DNA of 13,448 nucleotides, from NCBI GenBank assembly GCA_002721895.1, contig PBLV01000016.1, positions 75,561 through 89,008 on the forward strand, in the 5' to 3' direction. Under the pieces are notes generated by a model, which was not told the origin of the DNA, made no database searches, and was given only the letters and a program-made list of their open reading frames with translations. Both the position numbers and the translations under genes were made by a program. Shown piece after piece: positions 1 to 5,877 of this stretch. This stretch comes from Verrucomicrobiales bacterium (GTDB taxonomy: Bacteria; Verrucomicrobiota; Verrucomicrobiae; Limisphaerales; UBA1100). Every line of letters begins with the position of its first letter. Positions within the stretch are counted from its first letter, which is position 1.

Positions 1-404
1 CAAAGCTGGAGGGTGAGGGGCTTGAGGAATTCCTCCCAACGCAGAATCTGTGGCTTGGCCTGGGCGCGGCGGGTGTGGAGGCTGCCACCATCAACGAACT
101 CCATGATCATGAAGGGGAGTTCATCGGGCGCCTCGTACATGTCGTAAAGCTGGACGATGTTCTGGTGGGCCAGTCGCCGGGCGCGGAGGGCTTCCTTGCG
201 GAGTTCATGCAGCATGCGGGGATCGGCACCGGCCTCGGGGGAAAGGAATTTTAAGGCAACGGTTTCATTGAGGCGTTCATCCTGTGCCTGCCAGACCATG
301 CATTTGCCACCTTCACCGAGAAGCCACCGCAGCGTGTAGCGTCCGTTGCCAACAATCTGGTTAGGCTGGGGGGACGTGGTGGGTGGACCGCTGGGCGCGA
401 TCAC
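1..404 (-). CDS. Ser/Thr protein kinase, N-terminal part (runs off the left edge)
   Basis: The minus strand encodes the N-lobe of a Hanks-type (eukaryotic-like) Ser/Thr kinase; about 134 residues are visible. After a Pro/Thr-rich lead come the core strand GRYTLRWLLGEGG with the glycine-rich ATP loop (residues 30-37), the VALK lysine (K52), a candidate alpha-C glutamate (E71, in RKEALRARRLAHQNIV) and the hinge MIMEFVDGGSL. The catalytic HRD and DFG motifs would lie beyond position 1. The start is uncertain. GTG at 402-404 is the only NTG codon I found upstream in this frame, it lacks a clear ribosome binding site, and the frame stays open further upstream. The gene is divergent from an FHA-domain protein less than 100 bases away. 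Kinase and FHA partners often work together through phosphothreonine, so a signalling pair is a reasonable inference. The substrate is unknown. Confidence 0.88.
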   Translation of the reverse strand, partial: MIAPSGPPTTSPQPNQIVGNGRYTLRWLLGEGGKCMVWQAQDERLNETVALKFLSPEAGADPRMLHELRKEALRARRLAHQNIVQLYDMYEAPDELPFMIMEFVDGGSLHTRRAQAKPQILRWEEFLKPLTLQL

Positions 405-496
405 AACCGGAGTGGGTTGGGGGTCGACGGACACGCTGTTGTTTTATTTCAGGATTGCCTTTTTGCCAATTTTTTTGCGTTGATGAGTGTTCGCGG

Positions 497-823
497 ATGC
501 GTTCCAGAATGGGCATTCAGATCAGCTATCAGTTCAAGGGCCGATGGAAAATCCGGCAGTTTGGCGACAATCAAGTCGTTATCGGCCGACCCAACTCGCA
601 GTCCTCGGTGGACATTGACCTGAGCCCGGACACGACGGTCTCCCGATTGCACGCGCGAATTTGGTCGGACAAAGGCCAGTTCTGGGTGGAGGATTTGGAC
701 AGCCGCTATGGGACCACGGTGAACGGCGGCAAGTTGGTGGGTCGGACAAAGGTGTCCAATCAGGACACGATTGTCATTGGGGAGACGACCGTGAAGGTGG
801 ACGATCTGCCGGCGAACGAATAG
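497..823 (+). CDS. Small FHA-domain protein
   Basis: A single-domain forkhead-associated protein of 108 aa from this start. FHA domains bind phosphothreonine peptides. The visible hallmarks are the GR pair at residues 30-31 (VVIGRPNS), the S-x-x-H motif at 49-52 (SRLH) and the NG pair at 76-77 within LDSRYGTTVNG; these are the usual phosphopeptide-contact positions. There is no membrane segment or second domain. Start choice is open. ATG 497 and ATG 509 both fit the domain and neither has a clear Shine-Dalgarno. The longer in-frame ATG at 383 would overlap the divergent kinase start, so I disfavour it. The likely role is to read phosphorylation by the neighbouring kinase or to scaffold its targets (inference from context). 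Confidence 0.88.
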   Translation: MRSRMGIQISYQFKGRWKIRQFGDNQVVIGRPNSQSSVDIDLSPDTTVSRLHARIWSDKGQFWVEDLDSRYGTTVNGGKLVGRTKVSNQDTIVIGETTVKVDDLPANE

Positions 824-835
824 GAAACACCACGT

Positions 836-866
836 GGGTGGCTTGTATTTTTCGGCCAAGTCACCC
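836..866. promoter_or_regulatory. 10-bp inverted repeat between the FHA and sulfatase genes
   Basis: GGGTGGCTTG (836-845) pairs with CAAGTCACCC (857-866) around an 11-base loop; the only non-Watson-Crick pair is one G-T. It starts 13 bases after the FHA stop and ends 11 bases before the sulfatase ATG. No T-run follows, so a classical intrinsic terminator is doubtful. It could be an operator or an RNA hairpin in the sulfatase leader. Confidence 0.45.
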
Positions 867-877
867 TAGAATTCCTC

Positions 878-2287
878 ATGCGGTTTCTCGTTCTTGTTAT
901 TATCACGAGCGTTATTTCCATTTCCGCCAAGGTCCCACCCGCCCAACCCAACTTCGTTCTTATCATGGCCGACAACCTTGGCTACGGAGATATTGGCCCT
1001 TTTGGCAGCAAACTGCATCGCACGCCCAATCTGGACCGGATGGCGCGGGAAGGGCGGCGGCTTACCAGCTTTTACAGCGCCAGCGGCGTTTGTACACCCA
1101 GCCGTGCGGCGTTGATGACGGGTTGTTATCCACGCCGTGTGGGGCTGGACTGGACGCCCGAAGATGGCCATGTGCTCCGGCCAGTTTCGCCCAATGGGCT
1201 GAATCCGAATGAAACCACTGTCGCGGAGATACTGAAGAAAGCCGGATACGCGACGGCCTGCATCGGCAAATGGCACCTTGGCGACCAGCCTGCGTTTCTG
1301 CCGACGCGGCAGGGGTTCGATTATTTTTTGGGCCTGCCTTACAGCGATGACATGACACGCGCCACCGGCCAACGCATTGGGGAAAGGCTGCGGGGCAACC
1401 GATGGCCGTTGTTGCCGTGGATGGAAAACGAAAAAGTCATCGAAGCCCCCGCGGATCGCAACCAAATGACCCAGCGCGAAACCGCCGCTGCACTGAAATT
1501 TATTGCCGCCAACAAGTCGCGGCCGTTCTTTCTTTATCTTCCGCACAACATGCCCGGCAGTTCGCGCGAGCCCTTTTCTAGCCGGAAATTTCGCGGCAAA
1601 TCCAGAAACGGTGCCTGGGGTGATGCGGTGGAGGAACTCGACTGGGCGGCGGGCCAGATTCTAGCGGCATTGAAAAAACACGGCATCGATGGGCGAACCC
1701 TTGTTATTTGGACCAGCGACAATGGAGCCCCCCGCCGCAATCCTCCCCAGGGCAGCAATGCTCCGCTCGGTGGCTGGGGCTACACCACTGCTGAGGGAGG
1801 CATGCGTGTCCCTGCGATTGTCCGATGGAAAGGCTTCATCCCCGCCGGAAGCACGAGTGATGAATTGACCACGCTTATGGATATTCTCCCCACATTCGCA
1901 AAACTAGCCGGGGTACCTCTTTCCGATGTCCTTCGTGATGGCAGGAATATTTGGCCTGTTTTGAGTCCGCGCAGCGCAAAATCGCCCCACAAACACTTTT
2001 TCTACTACCACACGCGTTATTTGGAGGCTGTTAGAGACAGTCGTTGGAAACTATATTTCCCCAAAAAACACCAAAAAAGTGCAAATAAATCCGAAAAACA
2101 CGTCCTTTTTGATCTTAAAAATGACGTTTCGGAATCGAAAAACGTGGCCGGGAAACACCCCGAAATTGTGAAAAGACTCTCAGTCGCAGCCGTATGGGCC
2201 AGAAAAGAACTGGGAGATGGGAACCAAATGGGTACCCGGACTCGGAAATTGGGCTGGCAACCTCAGCCGTTTTCGCGGGAAAAATAG
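878..2287 (+). CDS. Exported sulfatase (formylglycine-dependent, arylsulfatase-like)
   Basis: A 469-aa type I sulfatase that hydrolyses sulfate esters, probably on a glycan or other sulfated substrate outside the cytoplasm. The N-terminus (residues 1-17) is a hydrophobic signal peptide, perhaps cut after ISA. Signature 1 is at 70-82, with Cys72 in CTPSR as the residue converted to formylglycine. Signature 2 is GYATACIGKWH (123-133; K131, H133). His223 (PHNMP) and Asp281-Asn282 (SDNG) complete the metal and sulfate site. Two positions deviate. The usual DD metal pair reads D32-N33. The usual GGKG lysine near 300 reads GGWG (W300), although AEGGMRVP follows normally. These may mark a subfamily rather than loss of activity. 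There is no obvious Shine-Dalgarno before ATG 878, but the signal peptide supports this start. No maturase is in the window and the exact substrate cannot be told. Confidence 0.93.
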   Translation: MRFLVLVIITSVISISAKVPPAQPNFVLIMADNLGYGDIGPFGSKLHRTPNLDRMAREGRRLTSFYSASGVCTPSRAALMTGCYPRRVGLDWTPEDGHVLRPVSPNGLNPNETTVAEILKKAGYATACIGKWHLGDQPAFLPTRQGFDYFLGLPYSDDMTRATGQRIGERLRGNRWPLLPWMENEKVIEAPADRNQMTQRETAAALKFIAANKSRPFFLYLPHNMPGSSREPFSSRKFRGKSRNGAWGDAVEELDWAAGQILAALKKHGIDGRTLVIWTSDNGAPRRNPPQGSNAPLGGWGYTTAEGGMRVPAIVRWKGFIPAGSTSDELTTLMDILPTFAKLAGVPLSDVLRDGRNIWPVLSPRSAKSPHKHFFYYHTRYLEAVRDSRWKLYFPKKHQKSANKSEKHVLFDLKNDVSESKNVAGKHPEIVKRLSVAAVWARKELGDGNQMGTRTRKLGWQPQPFSREK

Positions 2288-2320
2288 TCTTCTCTGCTGA
2301 TAATCGGGCCATTCACCCCG

Positions 2321-2347
2321 GCAAAAGCTGCCACGGGTAGCTTCTGC
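2321..2347 (+). terminator. Possible hairpin terminator after the sulfatase gene
   Basis: Arms 2321-2329 (GCAAAAGCT) and 2339-2347 (AGCTTCTGC) pair at 8 of 9 positions around a 9-base loop, about 34 bases after the sulfatase stop. The following bases (GCATTATTC) are only mildly T-rich, so this is a weak call. The rest of 2288-2415 is AT-rich with no gene. Confidence 0.3.
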
Positions 2348-2415
2348 GCATTATTCAACTTCAATAATTGATTCCTTTAAAACTGGGGTTATTAGTGAAA
2401 AACATGCGATTAATG

Positions 2416-2437
2416 CCTGTTTTAATCCTGTTTTAAT
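2416..2437 (+). repeat. Perfect 11-bp tandem direct repeat upstream of the fliW promoter
   Basis: CCTGTTTTAAT occurs twice back to back (2416-2426 and 2427-2437), ending three bases before the -24 element. An 11-bp unit is about one helical turn, so two copies would face the same side of the DNA. This could be a protein-binding site or simply an AT-rich tandem duplication. Confidence 0.5.
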
Positions 2438-2440
2438 GAT

Positions 2441-2456
2441 TGGCATGCCGTTTGCT
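2441..2456 (+). promoter_or_regulatory. Sigma-54 (-24/-12) promoter of fliW-csrA
   Basis: TGGCATGCCGTTTGCT matches the RpoN consensus TGGCAYR-N4-TTGCW, with GG at 2442-2443 and GC at 2454-2455 exactly 10 bases apart. The predicted transcript start is near 2467. It overlaps the ATG at 2440, so it also argues that fliW begins at ATG 2482. The operon probably includes csrA and flaA, since I see no other promoter before flaA. Confidence 0.75.
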
Positions 2457-2481
2457 CCGTACCCTGCGAAGTAATGTTGTT

Positions 2482-2934
2482 ATGATAACAATAGAGAAAA
2501 AACGAACCGAAGGACCGGTACAATCACCGGCCCGCGAAGGGCTCGCCCCGGAGGAAACGGGTTTAGAGTTGCACTTTCCCGCTGGGTTGCTGGGGTTTGA
2601 AGCCAGCCAGCATTTCCGGTTGATTCGCGACGAGGACTTGGAGCCTTACCAGTGGATGAAAGGATTGGACGGGGAACAAGCGTTTCTCGTGATTCCTCCC
2701 GGCTTTGTCGTGGAAAACTACAACGTCGAGATCTCCGATGAGGATCAGGAACTGCTCGGGTTGGAAAATCCCGAGGATGCCATGGTGCTTAACATCGCCA
2801 CATGGCACACCGATGAGACGGTGACGGTGAACCTCAAGGGCCCTATCATCTATAATAAGGTGACTAGCCAAGCCCGCCAGGTCATTCCGTTGAATGCCCC
2901 GGATCTCACCCTAGCCCACCCGATGGGCAACTGA
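2482..2934 (+). CDS. fliW: Flagellar assembly factor FliW (CsrA antagonist)
   Basis: A 150-aa cytoplasmic protein of normal FliW length. FliW binds flagellin near its C-terminus and binds CsrA, releasing flagellin mRNA from CsrA repression. Family features are FPAGLLGFE at residues 32-40, the FRLIRDEDLEPYQWM strand, AFLVIPP, and near the end a NLKGPIIYN motif (117-125) followed by QVIPLN. ATG 2482 is preferred to ATG 2440 because a sigma-54 promoter covers 2441-2456 and would place the transcript start near 2467. The 5' leader is then only about 15 bases, with a weak CGAAG ribosome binding site. It is followed after 37 bases by csrA and then by three flagellin genes, the expected context for the FliW-CsrA-flagellin switch. 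Confidence 0.95.
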   Translation: MITIEKKRTEGPVQSPAREGLAPEETGLELHFPAGLLGFEASQHFRLIRDEDLEPYQWMKGLDGEQAFLVIPPGFVVENYNVEISDEDQELLGLENPEDAMVLNIATWHTDETVTVNLKGPIIYNKVTSQARQVIPLNAPDLTLAHPMGN

Positions 2935-2956
2935 ATCATGCCGCGAACCGCCAACA

Positions 2957-2970
2957 GCAAGGATTTTTGC
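2957..2970 (+). promoter_or_regulatory. GGA-loop hairpin over the csrA ribosome binding site
   Basis: GCAA (2957-2960) pairs with TTGC (2967-2970) around the loop GGATTT. The loop and stem contain the csrA Shine-Dalgarno AAGGA (2959-2963), 8 bases before the ATG. AAGGA fits the CsrA recognition core ANGGA. This is the arrangement expected if CsrA represses its own translation. The stem is only 4 bp, so the RNA fold is a prediction. Confidence 0.45.
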
Positions 2971-2971
2971 A

Positions 2972-3217
2972 ATGTTAGTTCTCTCCCGAAAACCGAACGA
3001 GAGCATAGTCATCGATGGACGCATCAAGGTGAGCGTCCTCCGCGTGGACAGCGGCGATGCTGTGCGACTGGGCGTGGAGGCGCCCTTGGATATCCGCGTG
3101 ATGCGGAAGGAAATTTACGACGAGATCATGGCCAGCAACCAGGCCGCCGCCGGATCCGCCGGCATGGCGCGCAAGCAGGCCAGCAAGCTCAAGAAACAAT
3201 TGGCCGCAACCCCATAA
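2972..3217 (+). CDS. csrA: Translational regulator CsrA
   Basis: An 81-aa CsrA homodimer subunit that binds GGA motifs in mRNA leaders and blocks translation. It opens with the typical MLVLSRKPNESIVI, continues with VRLGVEAP (31-38) and has the EIY helix (47-49). Leu4, Arg6 and Arg45 (E. coli R44 equivalent) are in place for RNA binding. It is longer than the 61-aa E. coli protein. The extra C-terminus (about 57-81) is Ala-, Lys- and Gln-rich and probably helical. In FliW-containing bacteria the CsrA C-terminal extension is part of the FliW interface (family knowledge). The start has a good AAGGA site 8 bases upstream. The gene sits between fliW and flaA, so flagellin mRNAs are the likely main targets. 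Confidence 0.96.
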   Translation: MLVLSRKPNESIVIDGRIKVSVLRVDSGDAVRLGVEAPLDIRVMRKEIYDEIMASNQAAAGSAGMARKQASKLKKQLAATP

Positions 3218-3260
3218 AGGAATTTAAACCAGGAACAAATACCCCGTTCTCCAAGCGAGT

Positions 3261-3314
3261 GTTCGCAACAGGAAGTTGAACAGGATGTAACGAACCACCA
3301 ACCCCGAGGACATT
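3261..3314 (+). promoter_or_regulatory. flaA leader with candidate CsrA-binding hairpin
   Basis: Inner hairpin: CAAC (3266-3269), loop AGGAA (3270-3274), GTTG (3275-3278). Outer stem: GTTCG (3261-3265) with CGAAC (3291-3295). A second GGA lies at 3283-3285 (ACAGGATGT). A third is in the Shine-Dalgarno GAGGA (3306-3310), only 4 bases from the ATG. CsrA dimers bridge two GGA sites, one often over the ribosome binding site. The same architecture recurs before flaB and, in shorter form, before flaC. Confidence 0.6.
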
Positions 3315-5570
3315 ATGGTTATCAATACAAATATTGAGGCACAGGCGACCGCCAATAACCTCAATGCCAGCCAACTCCAACTCGCCAAGTCGCTTTCGCG
3401 GCTCAGTTCGGGTTCCAAGATCATCGTCCCATCGGACGACGCCGCCGGCTTGGCGGTGAGCTCGCGCTTGAACTCGCAGATTAAACGACTGGACTCCGCG
3501 CTTAACAACGTCGTTAACGCCGTCTCCTTCACCCAGACCCAGGACGGTTTTATGAAGACGATCGATAAAGCCTTCCGACGTATGGGCGAGCTGGCGATGT
3601 TGGCGCAGGATACCACCAAGTCAGACGAGGATAGGGCGTTGTACAATCAGGAATTTGCGCAGCTTAAGGATTACGTCTCGGAAACCACGAAACAGGACTT
3701 CAACGGGGTGTCACTCTTTGGCGGCAAAACGCTGGACGTGACTGTGGATGCCGATGGTACCACCTTCACCATGGTGGGTATTAACCTTGAGGATCCTACT
3801 TATACCTCAGCAACCAATACCGGCACCGATGCCTGGAGGCTCACCAAGGATGCTCACATGCTTTCCAAGGACGGCTACAAGGCGACAGCTGATGTTTATA
3901 AGACCACTATCGACCTTTGGCGCGATATTTCTGGCAACTGGTCCGCCTCGGACAACGGCGGCATCAAGGTGGTCTCCGGCTCATATGTGAGTGAGGATGT
4001 CAGTACGGCTAACACCGCAGCCACCAAGATAACCAAAGACAACTTTATCGCCGGTGCCACGGTGGCTGCAGGATTCAAAACTGATTACGCCACCAATCGG
4101 CTTAACAAGACTGACCATGGTATGGCCAACGGCGACGCGATCACATTCCACTCCAACGCACCCGGCGGTACGAACACCACAACGACGTATTACGTTAACT
4201 CCTACGACACCAACAATATCACTCTGCATGCCTCCAAGTCGGATGCTGTGGCTGCCACCAACGCCATCAACCTGACACGCTCGGGCTCCACGAGTGCTGT
4301 TACAGGCATTTCCGTGGGAGACAGTGTGGGGGTGAAATCGGCGGCAGGTGCTTCCATGTCTAACGCCAGCGCTACCATCACCAAGACCGGGCATGGCTTA
4401 GTGGATGGTGACAAGATTAAACTTGGTACGGCAGTAGCTCCGGCAAACACCACAACGGATTATTACGTTAAAAAAATCGACGATAACTCTTTCAAGATTT
4501 ACAACACGCTTGCCAATGCCACCGCAGCCGGTGCCGGAGGTCTGGTGACCTTTAGTGCTAATGGTACGTCGACAGTCACCGCCTACTCGGACAACGCCTT
4601 TACCAAGGCCGCACACGGCTATACTACGGGTGATCAGGTGGTGTTTACCAGTAACCCACCCGCAGGCGCTTCTGCTAACACGGCGTATTATGTAAAGGTA
4701 ATTGATGCAGACAATTTCACTGTATTCGACACAGCTACCAACGCGGCTGCGGCCGGTGGAACCGGATCCACGAACTCCGGTCAGGTAAACATCACCGCTT
4801 CTACGAGTGGCTTGTCGTTGGAATCGAATATGAAGACGGGCGGCAATATCAACCAGAGCACCGACGTGGTGACGATGACAGCCCATGGTCTGAGCAATGG
4901 CACTCAGGTGAAGGTCACCACAAACGCTGGTGGTCATACGGTCAACAACACCGCTTACTACGTTAAGAAACTCGATGCCAATACCTTCGAGTTATATACC
5001 GACTCGAATCTTACAACCAAATACACAGGCTTCACCTCGGCGGTTTCCAATCAGAGCTTTCGGTTGGCAGTAGAGGTTTCCTCCTCGCGAGTGGCCATTA
5101 ATGACCAGGGCAGCGAGTTGAAGAAGGGCATGTTCCTGACCTCCAATCCCATTCTGACTGGTGAGGATAAGGATGCCGTTTTGGCCAAGACAGGCGAGGT
5201 GGTAAATATTGCAAAGACAACGCAGGATATCTCCGCATTTGCCAACGAATTGGGTGATGATTATGACGACGTTAATCTCAGGTCGGTGGCGGCAGCGCAG
5301 ACCGCTTTGGGGCTCGTCAAGTCCGCCATTACGCAGGTGGCGACCGACCGCGCGAAACTGGGTGCGGTTCAATCACGACTTAACTTCACCAACGAGCAGC
5401 TTACGGTGACGAAAGAGAACCTCTCGGCTGCGATCAGCCGTATTGCCGACGTGGACGTGGCCGAGGAGGCGACGAACTACGCGCGCTACCAGATCCTGGT
5501 GGCCTCCGGCACGGAGATGCTTAAGCAGGCCAACCAGCTGCCGCAGTCGGCGCTGCAGCTCCTGCGATAG
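3315..5570 (+). CDS. Flagellin FlaA (751 aa, with repeat-built outer domain)
   Basis: Filament subunit exported through the flagellar type III apparatus. Residues 1-150 form the D0/D1 half (MVINTNIEAQ, SLSRLSSGSKI, DDAAGLAVS, RMGELAMLAQDTTKSDEDR, FNGVSLF). The C-terminal half is at about 640-751 (LGAVQSRLNF, ENLSAAISRI, ending QLPQSALQLLR). Residues 150-250 form a module shared by all three paralogues (LSKDGYK, SVDLWRD-like, DNGG). Residues 262-583 hold four degenerate repeats centred on H268, H360, H434 and H524. It is much longer than Salmonella FliC (about 495 aa) and contains no cysteine. It starts 97 bases after csrA with no promoter I can find, so it is probably cotranscribed with fliW-csrA. 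Its leader suggests CsrA control. The name flaA is positional only. Confidence 0.96.
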   Translation: MVINTNIEAQATANNLNASQLQLAKSLSRLSSGSKIIVPSDDAAGLAVSSRLNSQIKRLDSALNNVVNAVSFTQTQDGFMKTIDKAFRRMGELAMLAQDTTKSDEDRALYNQEFAQLKDYVSETTKQDFNGVSLFGGKTLDVTVDADGTTFTMVGINLEDPTYTSATNTGTDAWRLTKDAHMLSKDGYKATADVYKTTIDLWRDISGNWSASDNGGIKVVSGSYVSEDVSTANTAATKITKDNFIAGATVAAGFKTDYATNRLNKTDHGMANGDAITFHSNAPGGTNTTTTYYVNSYDTNNITLHASKSDAVAATNAINLTRSGSTSAVTGISVGDSVGVKSAAGASMSNASATITKTGHGLVDGDKIKLGTAVAPANTTTDYYVKKIDDNSFKIYNTLANATAAGAGGLVTFSANGTSTVTAYSDNAFTKAAHGYTTGDQVVFTSNPPAGASANTAYYVKVIDADNFTVFDTATNAAAAGGTGSTNSGQVNITASTSGLSLESNMKTGGNINQSTDVVTMTAHGLSNGTQVKVTTNAGGHTVNNTAYYVKKLDANTFELYTDSNLTTKYTGFTSAVSNQSFRLAVEVSSSRVAINDQGSELKKGMFLTSNPILTGEDKDAVLAKTGEVVNIAKTTQDISAFANELGDDYDDVNLRSVAAAQTALGLVKSAITQVATDRAKLGAVQSRLNFTNEQLTVTKENLSAAISRIADVDVAEEATNYARYQILVASGTEMLKQANQLPQSALQLLR
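4098..5063 (+). repeat. Four degenerate FCCH-like repeats in FlaA
   Basis: Approximate units are residues 262-330, 350-420, 421-500 and 512-583. Each has a beta-rich pattern: (K/T)TxHG(L/M/Y)x2GDx(I/V) ... YYVkkiDxNxFxlY ... A-rich linker. The HG pairs are at 268, 360, 434 and 524, spaced 92, 74 and 90 residues apart. The pattern resembles repeats called FCCH-like in phage tail and bacterial surface proteins (from memory, unverified). They presumably form the exposed outer filament domains. Confidence 0.7.
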
Positions 5571-5641
5571 ATCAATCAGCCCAACAGACATGGAAAACCA
5601 ATTTGACCAATTAGGTTATAAAAATATGCAAAAATAAATTT

Positions 5642-5669
5642 TCACACGGTGCAAGGAGTGCCTGTGTGA
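5642..5669 (+). promoter_or_regulatory. Stable hairpin with AGGAG loop in the flaA 3' region
   Basis: TCACACGG (5642-5649) pairs with CTGTGTGA plus one C (5662-5669), with one G-T pair. After a bulged T5650, GCA (5651-5653) pairs with TGC (5659-5661), closing the five-base loop AGGAG (5654-5658). No T-run follows on the plus strand, so it is not a standard terminator for flaA. The loop size and GGA core match the leader hairpins, which makes a CsrA site possible. On the minus strand it is followed by a T-rich stretch and could terminate transcription from the right. Confidence 0.45.
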
Positions 5670-5720
5670 CATAGCCAAGGATGCAAAAATAGAAAATAGG
5701 AAAACAAGCCAATGCAGTGA

Positions 5721-5736
5721 TGGCATATGTCCTGCT
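5721..5736 (+). promoter_or_regulatory. Sigma-54 (-24/-12) promoter of flaB
   Basis: TGGCATATGTCCTGCT has GG at 5722-5723 and GC at 5734-5735 with exact N10 spacing. The -24 box is perfect and the -12 box reads CTGCT instead of TTGCT. The predicted start is near 5747, giving a leader of about 130 bases before flaB. flaC lacks its own visible promoter and is probably on the same transcript. Confidence 0.62.
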
Positions 5737-5818
5737 GCGTAGGGTTAAAATGAAGACATGGATGCGACATTATGGAGACAAGGCGGTCAATGATGACCCT
5801 AATTCCCTGTCTCTCGTC

Positions 5819-5877
5819 GTTCGCAACATGAAGTTGAACAGGAAGTAACGAACGAACACCCAAACCCCGAGGATACC
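5819..5877 (+). promoter_or_regulatory. flaB leader hairpin (loop GGA lost)
   Basis: This is an almost exact copy of the flaA leader: outer stem GTTCG (5819-5823) / CGAAC (5849-5853) with the same 30-base offset, inner stem CAAC (5824-5827) / GTTG (5833-5836). The inner loop is ATGAA rather than AGGAA, so the hairpin GGA is gone. GGA at 5841-5843 and the GAGGA ribosome binding site at 5869-5873 remain. Confidence 0.55.

Larger units (their letters stand above)
5571..5877. other. flaA-flaB intergenic region (307 bases)
   Basis: No gene is visible. In order it holds an AT-rich stretch (5600-5641), a strong hairpin with an AGGAG loop (5642-5669), a sigma-54 promoter (5721-5736), and a long leader from about 5747 containing the flaB copy of the conserved flagellin leader (5819-5877). 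A short repeat TAGGGT (5740-5745) / ACCCTA (5796-5801) could also pair. TTGACC (5603-5608) with TATGCA 16 bases on is a weak sigma-70-like possibility. Confidence 0.6.

Noticed and set aside
866..1546. 226-aa open frame on the minus strand opposite the sulfatase
   Set aside because: It is antisense to a gene with clear sulfatase motifs, its protein shows no recognisable domain, and it is explained by GC bias of the opposite strand.
2440..2481. Longer fliW start at ATG 2440
   Set aside because: The ATG overlaps the -24 box of the sigma-54 promoter and lies upstream of the predicted transcript start; the extra 14 residues do not resemble FliW.
3218..3314. Separate sigma-54 or sigma-28 promoter before flaA
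   Set aside because: No GG-N10-GC pair and no TAAA-N15-GCCGATAA-like match was found in the csrA-flaA gap, so read-through from fliW-csrA is simpler.
4398..4937. Minus-strand open frames within flaA, and similar ones within flaB and flaC
   Set aside because: They are shadows of the flagellin repeats; their low-complexity Cys/Arg/His-rich products have no start context.
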